In this document: piece by piece, positions 1 through 9,479 of the stretch | Layout: each line of letters opens with the position of its first letter | How positions within the stretch are numbered: the first letter of the stretch is position 1 | Source: Aurantiochytrium sp. KH105 | Taxonomy: Eukaryota > Sar > Bigyra > Thraustochytrida > Thraustochytriidae | Length of the DNA stretch: 64,000 bases | Assembly: GCA_003116975.1 (NCBI GenBank) | Contig: BGKB01000231.1 | Span: 21,183-85,182 of the forward strand | Reading direction: 5' to 3' | Program-made: the position numbers and the translations under genes | The notes under the pieces: model-generated | Told to the model about the DNA's origin: nothing | The model's input: only the letters and a program-made list of their open reading frames with translations | Database searches by the model: none

Positions 1-76
1 GCAAGCTGCCTTGTCCGGCGTCGACATCGCGAGCTTGAGCAGCAGCTGCTGCAGGTAGATGTCGCTTGCAGCCAGG
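1..76 (-). CDS. possible partial exon at the left edge
   Basis: Read on the minus strand, the first ~76 bases translate to an amphipathic Leu/Gln-rich segment (SDIYLQQLLLKLAMSTPDKA) that looks more like a real helix than the surrounding frames. It would continue off the left edge. No start, splice site or family is certain, so this may be the tail of a neighbouring gene or chance coding potential. Confidence 0.15.
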
Positions 77-1372
77 TGGAAAGACGAGCATCTCTTTGGA
101 GTGCGGGCGAGCCCAGGGAATAGCGCGAGGACGTGGAACATCGTCGCTGGAGGCGGGGCTCATTGGTGGAGTAAGTGGACGCATCTGCGTAGGACACGTG
201 TATCGTGTGAAAAGGCCCGGGACTCGTGCAGGCCGGGGCTGATTCTTGGGAAAAGTTTGGTAAGCCAGGTGTCCCGGGCGAAAGATTGGACTGTATGTCC
301 GTCGGGTGCGGCGAGTCAAGGCTTGGAGGAGAGACGCAACCTCGCGTCGTGGCCACTGCTGACGACTAGCCAGCATAACCGCATGGAGAGGCCATGCGCC
401 TCGTGTGGCTAATCTTGGACTGGTTTCTCCAGGTTCATTCACACGTATGAGCTCGATAAGCTTTATGCTTGCAAGGCCCCGCATTTCTTTTTTCTTTCCC
501 AACTAGCCAACGTGGTGTCGCTGCTTGTGGCTGGTCATTGTGCCTCGGTGGTCACTAAGCCTAGCTAGCTAGCTAGCTAGCCCGCTCCGATGCCTTCTGG
601 TATAGCAGTCGCGTTCGCAAGGTCTCAGGGTATGCCGCATCTGCAGAGACTGCGACAAACGATGGAAAAGATCACAGAGCTATTCAAGCATGCGCGAAAG
701 TAAGGCTTAGGCCTTGCATTCTTGCGCGGCAGACTGTTTCATTCTTTTTCCGCCGGACCCTCTCATGTCGAGCAGAGCCCCTTTGCTCTCTGAAGCAGAC
801 GATGACTTCATACATTCACTGCTCAGCATCGCATTCTTTGCGCACGTCATCGCACAGCCACTCGCGCCCAGCTGCATGCGCTGCCCAAGCCCACCAGGGA
901 GGCTCAACGCTGCGCGAGGCGCCTCGTCAAGGGGTCTCTTCCGTCGCGGTCTGCGTCTCCTCCAACGCTAGCGAGCCGGAGGCGCCGCCTCTGCGTTCTG
1001 CAGACCGCGGCGAGGGCCCAGGGCGAGGCGCACGAAGAAGATGAGCCGGCGAAACGAGGCTCGAGCTCGTAAGAGAGTCCAGACCCCGATCCGTGAGCCG
1101 CACCCGGAGCGCGAGCGGCGAGCGAGAGCCCGCGCAGCCCCGCGCCCGCGCAGCCCCGCACGGGCGAGAGCTGTCCGCTCGCGCCGCGACGTGCCTGCGA
1201 GCCGGCGTCTGTCGACCGACGCCCGCGCGGGCTTGGACCTGGCCTGGACCCGGCGCAGACGAGACTGGATAAACTCAAAGCTGTGTCGCGCGGACGAGCA
1301 GCAGAGCAGCAAGCAGGAGACGTCGGCAGCAGCGGCAGCGAGAGCGAGAGCGAGAGCGAAAAGGCGGACACG
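77..1372. other. spacer / 5' region of the MCTP-like gene
   Basis: No convincing gene. It holds a (CTAG)5 tract at 561-580 and a GC-rich, Arg/Ala-codon-biased stretch from about 900 that opens all frames without conservation. The 90 nt before the ATG at 1373 remain in frame but contain no upstream ATG. Confidence 0.5.
561..581. repeat. (CTAG)5 self-complementary microsatellite
   Basis: Five perfect CTAG units. Each unit is its own reverse complement, so the tract can fold on either strand. A longer tract of the same unit lies at 3987-4015. Confidence 0.9.
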
Positions 1373-3187
1373 ATGACGAGCAAGGCGAAGCAGCTCTTCC
1401 AGAACTGGGAGCTGGACATCACGGAAGCAAAGCAAAAGTTTGAGAACCGCGTGCGCTCGCAGCTCAATGAACTCGAGCGACGCGTGCTCAAGAGCAGCGG
1501 CCTCGAGGTCATCGACGACAACGTCGACGACCTGGTAGACCAGTCGACGCCCAGACAACAGAGAGGGAACTCTACGGGCTCGTCAAACGACCCGAACGAA
1601 GGAAGCGAGTACGGGGGCGACACAGACTCGGATGCAGACTCGACAGCACCGGGGGTGAAAAGGACGATTGTCATTGACAAGACGCGCGACACTCCTCCCG
1701 AACACCCACGCATTGTGATTGGACGTATTCGCATTCGCGTTAAATCAATGCTGGTGGAGAAGTTCGGAGACACCAAAGCGTACTTTGAGATTCAGGTCGA
1801 GGACGAAAAGTTTGTCTCGCCTGTTGCCTTTAAGCAGGCTGGGAAAGCCTTTGTCTGGGAGATCGGGGGCGAATTTGACATTACCGACATCACCGGCGGG
1901 TTCACGGTGACTGTGTGGTCCAAAAATCTGCTCAAAACCAGCGATAGGCTGCTGGGCCGCGTATGGATTCCCTTTGCCAGCTACGACGCCAAGATTGACG
2001 AAGAGGGCAGAGTGAACAGCACGGAGACGGGCAACTATGCGCTCTTTCCTGTGCGTACAAAGTCAGTTCGCGCCGTCCCTGGACATCGTCGCGCCATGGA
2101 GACTGCCATGGACAAGAACGAATTTCTCGAAAACCTCTTGCTCACCGTGGAGCACGCGGTGACGCTCGACGAAGCGCACCGCTACGGAGGCAGCCTGTTG
2201 CCGCTGTACTTTGTCAACGCGGGATATATGCACTTGGCCCCGCAGCGCAAGGCAGGGCCGCTTAAGTCACTGGCCAGCTCTCCGCAGGCCATCTTGGACT
2301 CTGTGTCTGATTTGAAGCGGAACGCTGCTCGCATCAAGAGCGCCGTGAAAGCCATCTCCGAAAGCGTGCCTGTACAAGCATTTGCGTACGCCATGTCGTG
2401 GGAGAATCCCGCCGTGTCTGTGGCAGGGGCTATATTTTCGCTCCTTTTCTCGCGCTATGTCACGGCGCCCCTGCTCCCTGTCGTATGCTTTCTCGGGTTT
2501 GCCATTAGCTGCTTGGCGGCGCGCCAGCCTTCAAAAGAGAAACGTAGCTCTTGGGTCCTGTGGAACGAGGAGATCGACCTGGACCCGGAACTGACCTTGA
2601 CTCCGCTCCAGCGCTACGCGCGCATTGTGCAAAAGATTGAGGAAATCGCGCAGCTGCTTAACAAGGTGGCCTGCGTCTTTGAGAAAATTATCAACCTGAG
2701 CAACTTTGCCGATCCGAATGCGACCAAGGCCGTCATGCTGACCCTTTGTGCTGGGTCTGTGCTGTTGGGAACCGCGATTTTCGTGTCGCGGTCGCTGAGT
2801 TTCTCCTTTCCAGGACTGTGCCTGTTTTTCTCAATCATGTACCCTCTGTTTGTGCGCTCGGACCGCTCAAAGGAGCGCGTTACGTGGTTTGAGACGGCTA
2901 TGACAGGTGCTTATAACCGCATCCCGTCGAATGACGATGTTGGCGCGCGCTGGGTCACGGAACGTCAGCGCATGTTCCCGATTGAAAAGGCGCTGGAAGC
3001 CGAGGAGGAAGCCAAGAAGGCCCTCGAGGAGGAGAGCGAATCGGCAGAGGTGGAGACCAAGAGCGCATCGTCGTCAAGCCAGAGTCTCGACGAGCCTGCA
3101 GCTACTGATGGCGCTTCTCCTGAAAAAGCGAGCTCGGGATCATCCTTGCGACACCGCTTTAGCAGCAATCGAACTATTATGGAATAA
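1373..3187 (+). CDS. C2-domain protein with C-terminal membrane region (MCTP-like)
   Basis: 604 aa from the ATG at 1373, the first ATG in frame. Residues ~1-50 are charged and helical, followed by an acidic Ser/Asp linker. Residues ~110-235 read as one C2 domain (GRIRIRVKS start, FVWEIGGEFDI core, LLGRVWIP near the end). Two hydrophobic segments follow, at ~343-384 and ~452-496, each with the short double-hairpin look of the phosphoribosyltransferase-C region of MCTP and ferlin-type ER proteins. The tail (from ~535) is an acidic coiled coil and Ser-rich end. MCTPs normally carry three or four C2 domains and tether ER to plasma membrane; here only one is visible. I infer an ER-shaping or membrane-contact protein. 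The domain call is fairly secure and the function is not. Confidence 0.75.
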   Translation: MTSKAKQLFQNWELDITEAKQKFENRVRSQLNELERRVLKSSGLEVIDDNVDDLVDQSTPRQQRGNSTGSSNDPNEGSEYGGDTDSDADSTAPGVKRTIVIDKTRDTPPEHPRIVIGRIRIRVKSMLVEKFGDTKAYFEIQVEDEKFVSPVAFKQAGKAFVWEIGGEFDITDITGGFTVTVWSKNLLKTSDRLLGRVWIPFASYDAKIDEEGRVNSTETGNYALFPVRTKSVRAVPGHRRAMETAMDKNEFLENLLLTVEHAVTLDEAHRYGGSLLPLYFVNAGYMHLAPQRKAGPLKSLASSPQAILDSVSDLKRNAARIKSAVKAISESVPVQAFAYAMSWENPAVSVAGAIFSLLFSRYVTAPLLPVVCFLGFAISCLAARQPSKEKRSSWVLWNEEIDLDPELTLTPLQRYARIVQKIEEIAQLLNKVACVFEKIINLSNFADPNATKAVMLTLCAGSVLLGTAIFVSRSLSFSFPGLCLFFSIMYPLFVRSDRSKERVTWFETAMTGAYNRIPSNDDVGARWVTERQRMFPIEKALEAEEEAKKALEEESESAEVETKSASSSSQSLDEPAATDGASPEKASSGSSLRHRFSSNRTIME

Positions 3188-4223
3188 AGGATCAAATGTA
3201 CACATCTCCAAGAAGCAAATCTTTCCGCGAAGAACAGATCAAGCGAGAGCTGACTGACCCTGCAGAGTTTCTTCGTTACCTTGCGAATCGAACAATACAA
3301 ATAAAACCGAGAGGCGAAGCTTTGAACATTTTTTTTTTTGGAATTGTTCAGGGATGGCCGTGAGAGATTGTTCCTGGTGGATTCGTTCAAGGAGGTTGAT
3401 TGTCAAGGATAAGTATACGCAAGAGAAAGAGCAAGAAATTGGGAATCGAAGTCGAAAAGAATTGGCGAGAGAAGGCCGAAAATGATCCTTCAGAATTACA
3501 GCTGCGAGTTTTGCGCGCGCGAGGACAAAGCGGTGATGTCGAAACAGATGGAGAAGAGAGTCGAGCATGCCGTCGCGAGCAGTGCGGTAGAGAGAAAAGG
3601 TTAAAGAGAGAGAGAGGGAGAGAGAGTGGAGGGCGTGAAGGTGGGAGAGAGAAAGGGTCGCGTTGGAACACGAGGATGTGGTTGAAGAGTAAAAAGAGGA
3701 GGGGCGAACAAACAGGTTTCTCTTCCGGAGGTGCGCGCGCCTGGTCTTGTCTAGGTCTGGCGTTGACGAAAGAAGAAGATGAAGAGAAGAGTTGAACGTT
3801 GGTGCGCGAAACATCGTGACGGAGGCGAGCCCAGAGACCCTCGAGCCTGTACGACCATAAAAGGGGTGGGAAATGGGGAAAAGGAGCACCAAGCAGACAC
3901 GTCGAACCGTGTTTGTATGGGTCAGTCAGTCAATCAGTCAGCAGGTCGGGCAGGCCAACGGATGTGGAGCAGAAAAGGAAGGCTGGCTAGCTAGCTAGCT
4001 AGCTAGCTAGCTAGCAAACAAACAAATGAGAAGGCGAGATCGAAGGCAGACAAGCAGACGTGGCGCATGGACACGCAACACGAATGCCGATGGCTGGTCT
4101 ACAGAGCATTGTTGGCCCGTTTTCTCGCCTCTTTCTTGCATGCAGCAGCCCACATGTGCGTCTGCGAGGCCACCTTGCGATGACGCGAACAAGCGGCGCC
4201 ACATCGGTGAATGTCGCCCGCGC
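3188..4223. other. convergent 3' spacer
   Basis: Lies tail-to-tail between the MCTP-like gene and the Rac gene. It contains a purine-only-biased GA tract (about 3595-3665) and the long CTAG tract. No supported gene; the open frames here are low-complexity. Confidence 0.6.
3987..4015. repeat. (CTAG)7 self-complementary microsatellite
   Basis: Seven perfect CTAG units within the shared 3' region of two convergent genes, and the second such tract in 4 kb. As RNA it could form a hairpin in either transcript's 3'UTR. Confidence 0.9.
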
Positions 4224-4814
4224 TTAGAGCAGGAGGCAGCCGCCGCCGCCCGAGTTCTTGCTCCGCTTCTTGGAGGCCTTGAAGGCAATCCGGATGGCGG
4301 TGTCGAAGACGTCCTTGAGGCCCTGGCCGGTGAGCGCAGAGCACTCGAGGTACTGGAGGGCGCCAATGTTGTTCTTCATGCGCTCGCCATCCATCTGGTT
4401 GAGCGGGGACTGCTGGATCTGCACGAGTCGCTGCAAGGTCTCGGCGTCCATGCGCAGATCGATCTTGGTGCCGACGAGGATGAAGGGAGTTCCCTTGCAG
4501 TGGGTCTGGATCTCAGGGTACCACTTTTGTGTAATGTTCTGGAACGAGGAGCGGCTGACGACGGAGTAACACATAATAAACACGTGCGTGTCTGGGTAAC
4601 TAAGAGGACGCAGCCTGTCATAATCCTCCTGTCCGGCGGTATCCCAGAGTCCGAGGTTGACTGGCTCGTTGTTGACGTCGATCAGGGCGCTGTAGTTGTC
4701 AAACACGGTGGGCACGTACTCGAGCGGGAACGATCCGGTCGTGTACGAGATGAGCATGCTCGTCTTGCCGACGGCACCATCGCCCACGATCACGCACTTG
4801 ATGTGCTTCTGCAT
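4224..4814 (-). CDS. Rac/Rho-family small GTPase
   Basis: 196 aa, the usual Rho-family length. It has a P-loop GDGAVGKT (residues 10-17), switch [10 protein letters not shown] (32-40), DTAGQE (57-62), base-recognition TKID (about 115-118) and SAL (about 158-160). The end carries a basic KKRSK patch and a CLLL CAAX box, predicting geranylgeranylation and plasma-membrane attachment. The switch I and Rho insert are Rac/Cdc42-type. The family role is actin remodelling, polarity and NADPH-oxidase control, so here probably ectoplasmic-net or amoeboid-cell shape. The ATG at 4814 gives the canonical short N-terminus ([14 protein letters not shown]). No intron is needed. Rac versus Cdc42 orthology cannot be settled by eye. 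Confidence 0.95.
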   Translation of the reverse strand: MQKHIKCVIVGDGAVGKTSMLISYTTGSFPLEYVPTVFDNYSALIDVNNEPVNLGLWDTAGQEDYDRLRPLSYPDTHVFIMCYSVVSRSSFQNITQKWYPEIQTHCKGTPFILVGTKIDLRMDAETLQRLVQIQQSPLNQMDGERMKNNIGALQYLECSALTGQGLKDVFDTAIRIAFKASKKRSKNSGGGGCLLL

Positions 4815-5526
4815 CTTTCTCTCTTGTTATCGCCGCTCGCTGCTGCTGCTGCTGCCGCTGCTGCCGGGCCTCGCGGCCGGGCCAAGCTGGCTGGGCTTCC
4901 TCGGCGCTCCGCCCTCGCGCGGCGAGGGCCCGCGGAGCGAGAAAGCGAGACCGCCTTCCACCCGGCCGGGCTGGCTGTCTTTGACCGACGCGCTGTGCAG
5001 CACCTGCAGCGGCTGCTGCTGCTCCTCCTCGAGGGCGTACGAGCTGTACGAGCCGGCGCTGTGCACGACGCCTTCCTCGCGCGCGCGTGCCAGGCGGGCG
5101 GGCAGGCAGGCGGCAGGCGCGGGAGGGCTCTCCGCGCGCGCGGGCGGCGGGCGGGGCGCGGGCGGCGGCGGGCGGGCGGCGCGGGAGAGCGGGCGCGGGC
5201 GCGTGCGGCCTCGCCGGGGGAGCGGGCGCGAGGGAGGAGAAGAAGAACTGCCGCCCGCGCGACGCCCGCCCTCCCGCCCGCCCTCTCCGCGCGCCCCCTG
5301 CGCGCACTGGCCCGCAGCGCCCCCCGGGGACACTGGCGCCGCGCGGGAGGGCGCACTGCACACCGGGGGATGGGGGGAAAGGGGGCGGGGGAAATGGGCG
5401 GGGGAGGGGGAGGGGAGTGGAGGAAGTGGAGATTGGGGGGAGGCAAGTGGGGTAAATGGCACGGTGTACTTGTGGAACTGAGCAGTGAAGGTCAGAGAGA
5501 GATGTGGCAGTGGCAGTTTAGGAAAG

Positions 5527-5529
5527 CAA

Positions 5530-5625
<96 letters not shown>
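5527..5625. repeat. (AAAG)n microsatellite, ~100 bp
   Basis: About 24 near-perfect AAAG units on the plus strand, ~0.7 kb upstream of the Rac start. A tract of almost identical motif, length and orientation lies at 28232-28330. Confidence 0.95.
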
Positions 5626-5775
5626 GGGAAAAGAAGGTGAGCAGGAAGCTCCGCTCCGCACGGGCGGACGACACCGGCGCCCTCTGCTGCAGCGCAGCCG
5701 CGCCAAGCAGACAGACACACACGCGGGCACGACGGCGCGCGCATGGACGGCCAGCTGCAGCGCGCACTCTGCCTC

Positions 5776-5815
5776 TCCTCGCCTCGCCTCGCCTCGCCTC
5801 GCCTCGCCTCGCCCT
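5776..5815. repeat. (CCTCG)n pentanucleotide repeat
   Basis: About seven CCTCG units. The complementary GAGGC pentamer recurs at 14550-14577 and 15289-15308, always outside genes. Confidence 0.85.
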
Positions 5816-7053
5816 CCTCGCCTCGAGCCCTGCGCCGCCCGCCTTGGCCGACCTTGGTTTCCCCGACGGCCCGGAGTTTCCCCGGCGACTGTCGCGTTCA
5901 ACTTTCCATTGACGGCTCCGGCGCGCAAGTCGGCATTCGGGGCGTCCACAGTCGGGAATCCGGAGACGCAAGTGGGAAACCCGCTGCCGGCCGCATAAGT
6001 ACACCCATAGCGCCCATAATTACGCCACGCCGTTCGATACATACCTTCACGCTATGCGCCATTCCTCCCTCCCTGGGCCCAACCCGTCGACAGGTCGAAC
6101 GGTCGATCGGTCGATCACCGCCTGCCCTGCCCGGCCCTGCGCTGCGCTGCACGCGCGCCTCCCTCGGCTGCGGCGCGCACCCGCCGCGCGCGCCCTCTCC
6201 GAGTAGCGCAGCGCGTGCGGCGCGGCCCGACCCGGCGCAGGTAGTTGGTTAGTTAGGACCTCCGAGGACGTACCTCGCCGATGCCATGGCGCAGCGCACG
6301 GCGCGGCTTGCTCGCCAGCTAGCCTGGCTCGAGGCGTGGCCGCAAGCCCCGAGCGCCGCGACGTCCGCAGGGCCTGGCCGCGCTGTCCCGGGCCGGCCTG
6401 CGAGCCCGAGATGCGGCGAGCGAGGGTGACGCTGACGCACCGTGTGACGAGGAGGGGCAAGATCAGGATAATGTGCGCGGCGTGCGCACAAACAGCCACA
6501 CTGGCAGCTGCACTGGCAGAGCAGGGCTCGAGCTCGATGCACCAGCCAGCAAGCCGCCAGCGAACGGCCAGCCAGGCCAGAGGCGGGCAAACTTGGGCTC
6601 ATCTCGCGCCGACTCGGACAAATATGCCGCAATGGACGATCATGATCCCTGCCAACACAACCAACAGCAAACGTCGAAGTGTAGGAATGCAGACCTGAGC
6701 CGCACACACGTGCACACGCGCGCAGTGCTGAGCAAAGCAGCGCTGAGCAGTGCTGTGTTGGGCGGAGCGGAGCAAAGTGGTGCACACGTCCAAGAGCAGT
6801 CTTCCTCTTATTGGTCATGTCAGCAGCAGCAGTAGTAAGAGTGAAATGAACGAAATCCTCATGCGGCTTCGCGCTGCAGCTGCAGCTGCTGCGATGCGGC
6901 TGGTGATTGGTCGGAGCCTTGGCTCGACGGATTCATGGGATGCCATCCATCCACCTCGAACCGCGACCGCCATTTAGCCAGAGACATGTGAAGTATGAAA
7001 AGTCACAGATGGGCCCAAAAGTGTTACCCTCAAGATTACCTCTGCTGGCATTA

Positions 7054-7079
7054 TTAGCCTGCTGCCACATTGCCATTAT

Positions 7080-7114
<35 letters not shown>

Positions 7115-9144
7115 CTGCTACCACTACCGCCGCCGCCGCCGTGGCGGGCCGTGAAGAGCTCCCTGCGCCCCTCAAAGCATACCGCGCACTCGTCGACCGG
7201 ATGCGCGAGCTGGAGCACATAATCAACGTCCGCTCGAGTCCAATTGCGCAGCTTCTTCTCAAAGCCCTCGAATTTGCTGTACATGGCTGTCTTGAAGTCC
7301 CGGTGAAGCTCGAGGACACGCCGTAAAAGACCTGCCTTTTCGCGCGACCAGTGCAGCCGCAGAAGCGCCTCGTTCGAGCGAATCGACGTCGTAAGATTCC
7401 AGTCCTCGGCGCACTCGGCGCACTCGCACGCAGAGAGAATCCCAAGTTCAACATCGGCAAGAGAAAAAAGCTCCGTAAAGTGAGACTGCACATGGTGAAA
7501 GGGCCGTCCCGGGTAGTATCGGACGTGCAGGTCCACCATCTTGGCCGTCACGAGCTTGCGAATTGGCTCATTCCACTCGAGCAAATTTCCAGGTGACTTC
7601 TTGCTAGCGCTAGCGAGCGATCCGAGATGCTCGGCAAGGCTCTCGACGAAAAAGTCGTCCATGGCAGGGTGTCTATCATCGACCATCTGACGCACCTTTG
7701 GCAGAATTTGGTGTATGTCACCCTCCGTCTTCTTGATGTCGGCCCAGAACCGAAGCTGCTTGCGATCCCGCCGCTCCTGTAGCACGCGCTTCACCTTTTG
7801 CTTGATATGACGGGTCTGGCATTCAGGGTAATCGAGGCACGCGCGGCTCAGCGCTGTCCAATCGCGTGTGCGTCGGTCGTTCATCTTGAGCGTCGTCTCG
7901 ATGAGCTCGAGAAACTTGATGTGTCCATCAAGCGAGATGGTTTTGTTTTTTTCTTCTTGACTTGAGATCTCGCTGCGAATCGACTTGTCCTGCAACTTCT
8001 CTCCATTTGCTGCCTCCTCCTCGTCTTCCGTACGGGCTCGCTTCTCGGCACCTGACGCTGGCGCCGCAGACGATGCAGACGACAAAGCAAGAGCGCGCTT
8101 TGCGCTGCTCGATCTTGTGTGAGCCATTGCAAGTCGAAGCAACTTGCCCAGCGCCACGCCGAGAACCAAGGTGGGACTGCGTAGACTCATCGAAGATGCG
8201 AAATTCGAACCAAGTAGCTCCTGGTGTTGAGCGCCGAGCTCGCCAACAGCTTTGACTACAGCGCTTTCTGTAGGCAAAGGAAATGGAGACGTATCGTCTT
8301 CCAGCGACCACGAGGCTTCCAAAGGTTCATTTACAACACTACACGTGGTTTTAAGCACGTGAAGAGGCGGAAAGAGGTCGAATTGAGCACAAAAATCACG
8401 ACACGCCCCGAGAACCGGGTCAAGTAAATCATCGTCATGACCAGGAGCACCTATACTTTCGCCCAAACTACCTGCAATTTCGCTTGAACTCAACACCCGC
8501 AGCACACAACGCGCGCAGAATGGCTGCACAACCGAATACAAGATCTCACTGTCAAAGGGTCCTTCACTGGAAGAAAGCCTTGGAGAAGGAGGAGGAGGAG
8601 GAGGAGGTAGGGGTGGTCCAAGGTGCAGCTGCGGATCTAAAGATTGCCAAGAAAATGTCGCAATCTTGCTCGCATCTGGAGTTGAATGATCAGGAGCAGG
8701 AACAGCTTGCGGATCCAAGTGTGCAAGCTCTTGCCTCGAAATCAAGATCACCCTGTCTGCAGACACCAGAGTGTCGTCATGAGCTGCGCCGCGACCGAGG
8801 TGATACCGGTCCACAGTGGCACGTAGCGGGTTCGCGAGCCACCTTGTAAGGGGAATTGCCCTGATCGGCTGGAGCTCGACAAGGACAAGGGCCGCATCCC
8901 AACTTTCAAAGTGATTGTGGTCGCTCGTATCCACAATCTCCTGCAGACCGAGACACAGTGTCTCTCTTGCCACAAGGATGCGGGCCGCGTCTCCAGATGC
9001 GTCGAGATACCGGGTGACCGTGTCGAGAAGCCCTGCATGGTTCGCAATAATGTCCCGAGCGAGCCTGATCCAGTCGTGCAAGCTCGTGGTCCTTGCTGCC
9101 TCATAGTCTGCGAGCGTCGTCTTGGTCCACGCGTTGTGCGACAT
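7054..9144 (-). CDS. unknown protein with a possible Myb/SANT-like segment
   Basis: 696 aa from the ATG at 9144; the frame is open further upstream but without ATG. I do not recognise the family. The N-terminal ~200 residues are helical (DWIRLARDIIANHAGLLDTV). They are followed by a Pro-rich stretch with nine consecutive prolines, then a Ser/Glu/Lys-rich linker around a nuclear-type basic motif (AEKRARTED). After that comes a segment with tryptophan and basic spacing like a Myb/SANT helix-turn-helix (RRTRDWTALSRACL), followed by KQKVKRVLQERRDRKQ. Cysteine pairs occur near the C-terminus (CECAECAEDW and VDECAVCFEG), which could bind zinc. The protein ends in a long Ser homopolymer encoded by an AGC microsatellite. 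It is divergently arranged with the aldo/keto reductase across 335 bp. A nuclear role is inference only. Confidence 0.7.
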
Positions 9145-9479
9145 TCTGGTGCACCTCGCTCCCTCACTCGCTCCGTCTGGTCGAGGCCGTGCCAGAATAG
9201 CGCACGAGCGAGCGAGCGAGCCAACGCACGAGCCAGCGAGGGCGTCCTTCTTTCCCCGTCGGCCTGCGCGCGCTAGCTCGCTCGCGTTCGTCTGTCTCGA
9301 TGTAGTGGTACTACACCATCCACACACGTGCGGCTTCGCTGCTCTCAGCGCGGCTCTCTCTCTCTCTCTTTCTCTCACGGTCTCGCGTCAATACTGGTCA
9401 ATACGAGACAAGAAGCTCCGCTCGAAGAGGCAAAACCGGGTCGTCGGCGGGCAGCTGCAGAGCAAGAGCCGCGCGCGGG
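9145..9479. promoter_or_regulatory. 335-bp bidirectional intergenic region
   Basis: Separates two divergent start codons (9144 minus, 9480 plus), so it must hold both promoters. It contains GAGC/GCTC-type repeats and a CTCT tract at about 9356-9376. No TATA box stands out. Confidence 0.5.

Larger units (their letters stand above)
4815..7053. other. 2.2-kb GC-rich spacer upstream of the Rac gene
   Basis: Promoter/leader side of the GTPase and 3' side of the unknown 696-aa gene. It contains (CAG)-rich leader sequence, the (AAAG)24 tract and a (CCTCG)7 tract. Long open frames on both strands are microsatellite-driven (RKKE and FFLS type repeats) and are not supported as genes. Confidence 0.6.

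Noticed and set aside
1283-1372. Upstream extension of the MCTP-like protein beginning at GTG
   Set aside because: Non-ATG start in a nuclear eukaryotic gene. The extension is a Ser/Glu repeat, and the ATG at 1373 is preferred. The same reasoning removed non-ATG extensions of the acyltransferase, VPS16, desaturase, WD40 and ABHD18-like genes.
5527-5625. Regular repeat that might suggest a CRISPR-like array
   Set aside because: It is a simple tetranucleotide microsatellite without spacers, and the window is eukaryotic.
4026-5912. 628-codon plus-strand open frame over the Rac gene and AAAG tract
   Set aside because: It is antisense to a clear GTPase, and its second half is a KKER repeat encoded by the microsatellite.
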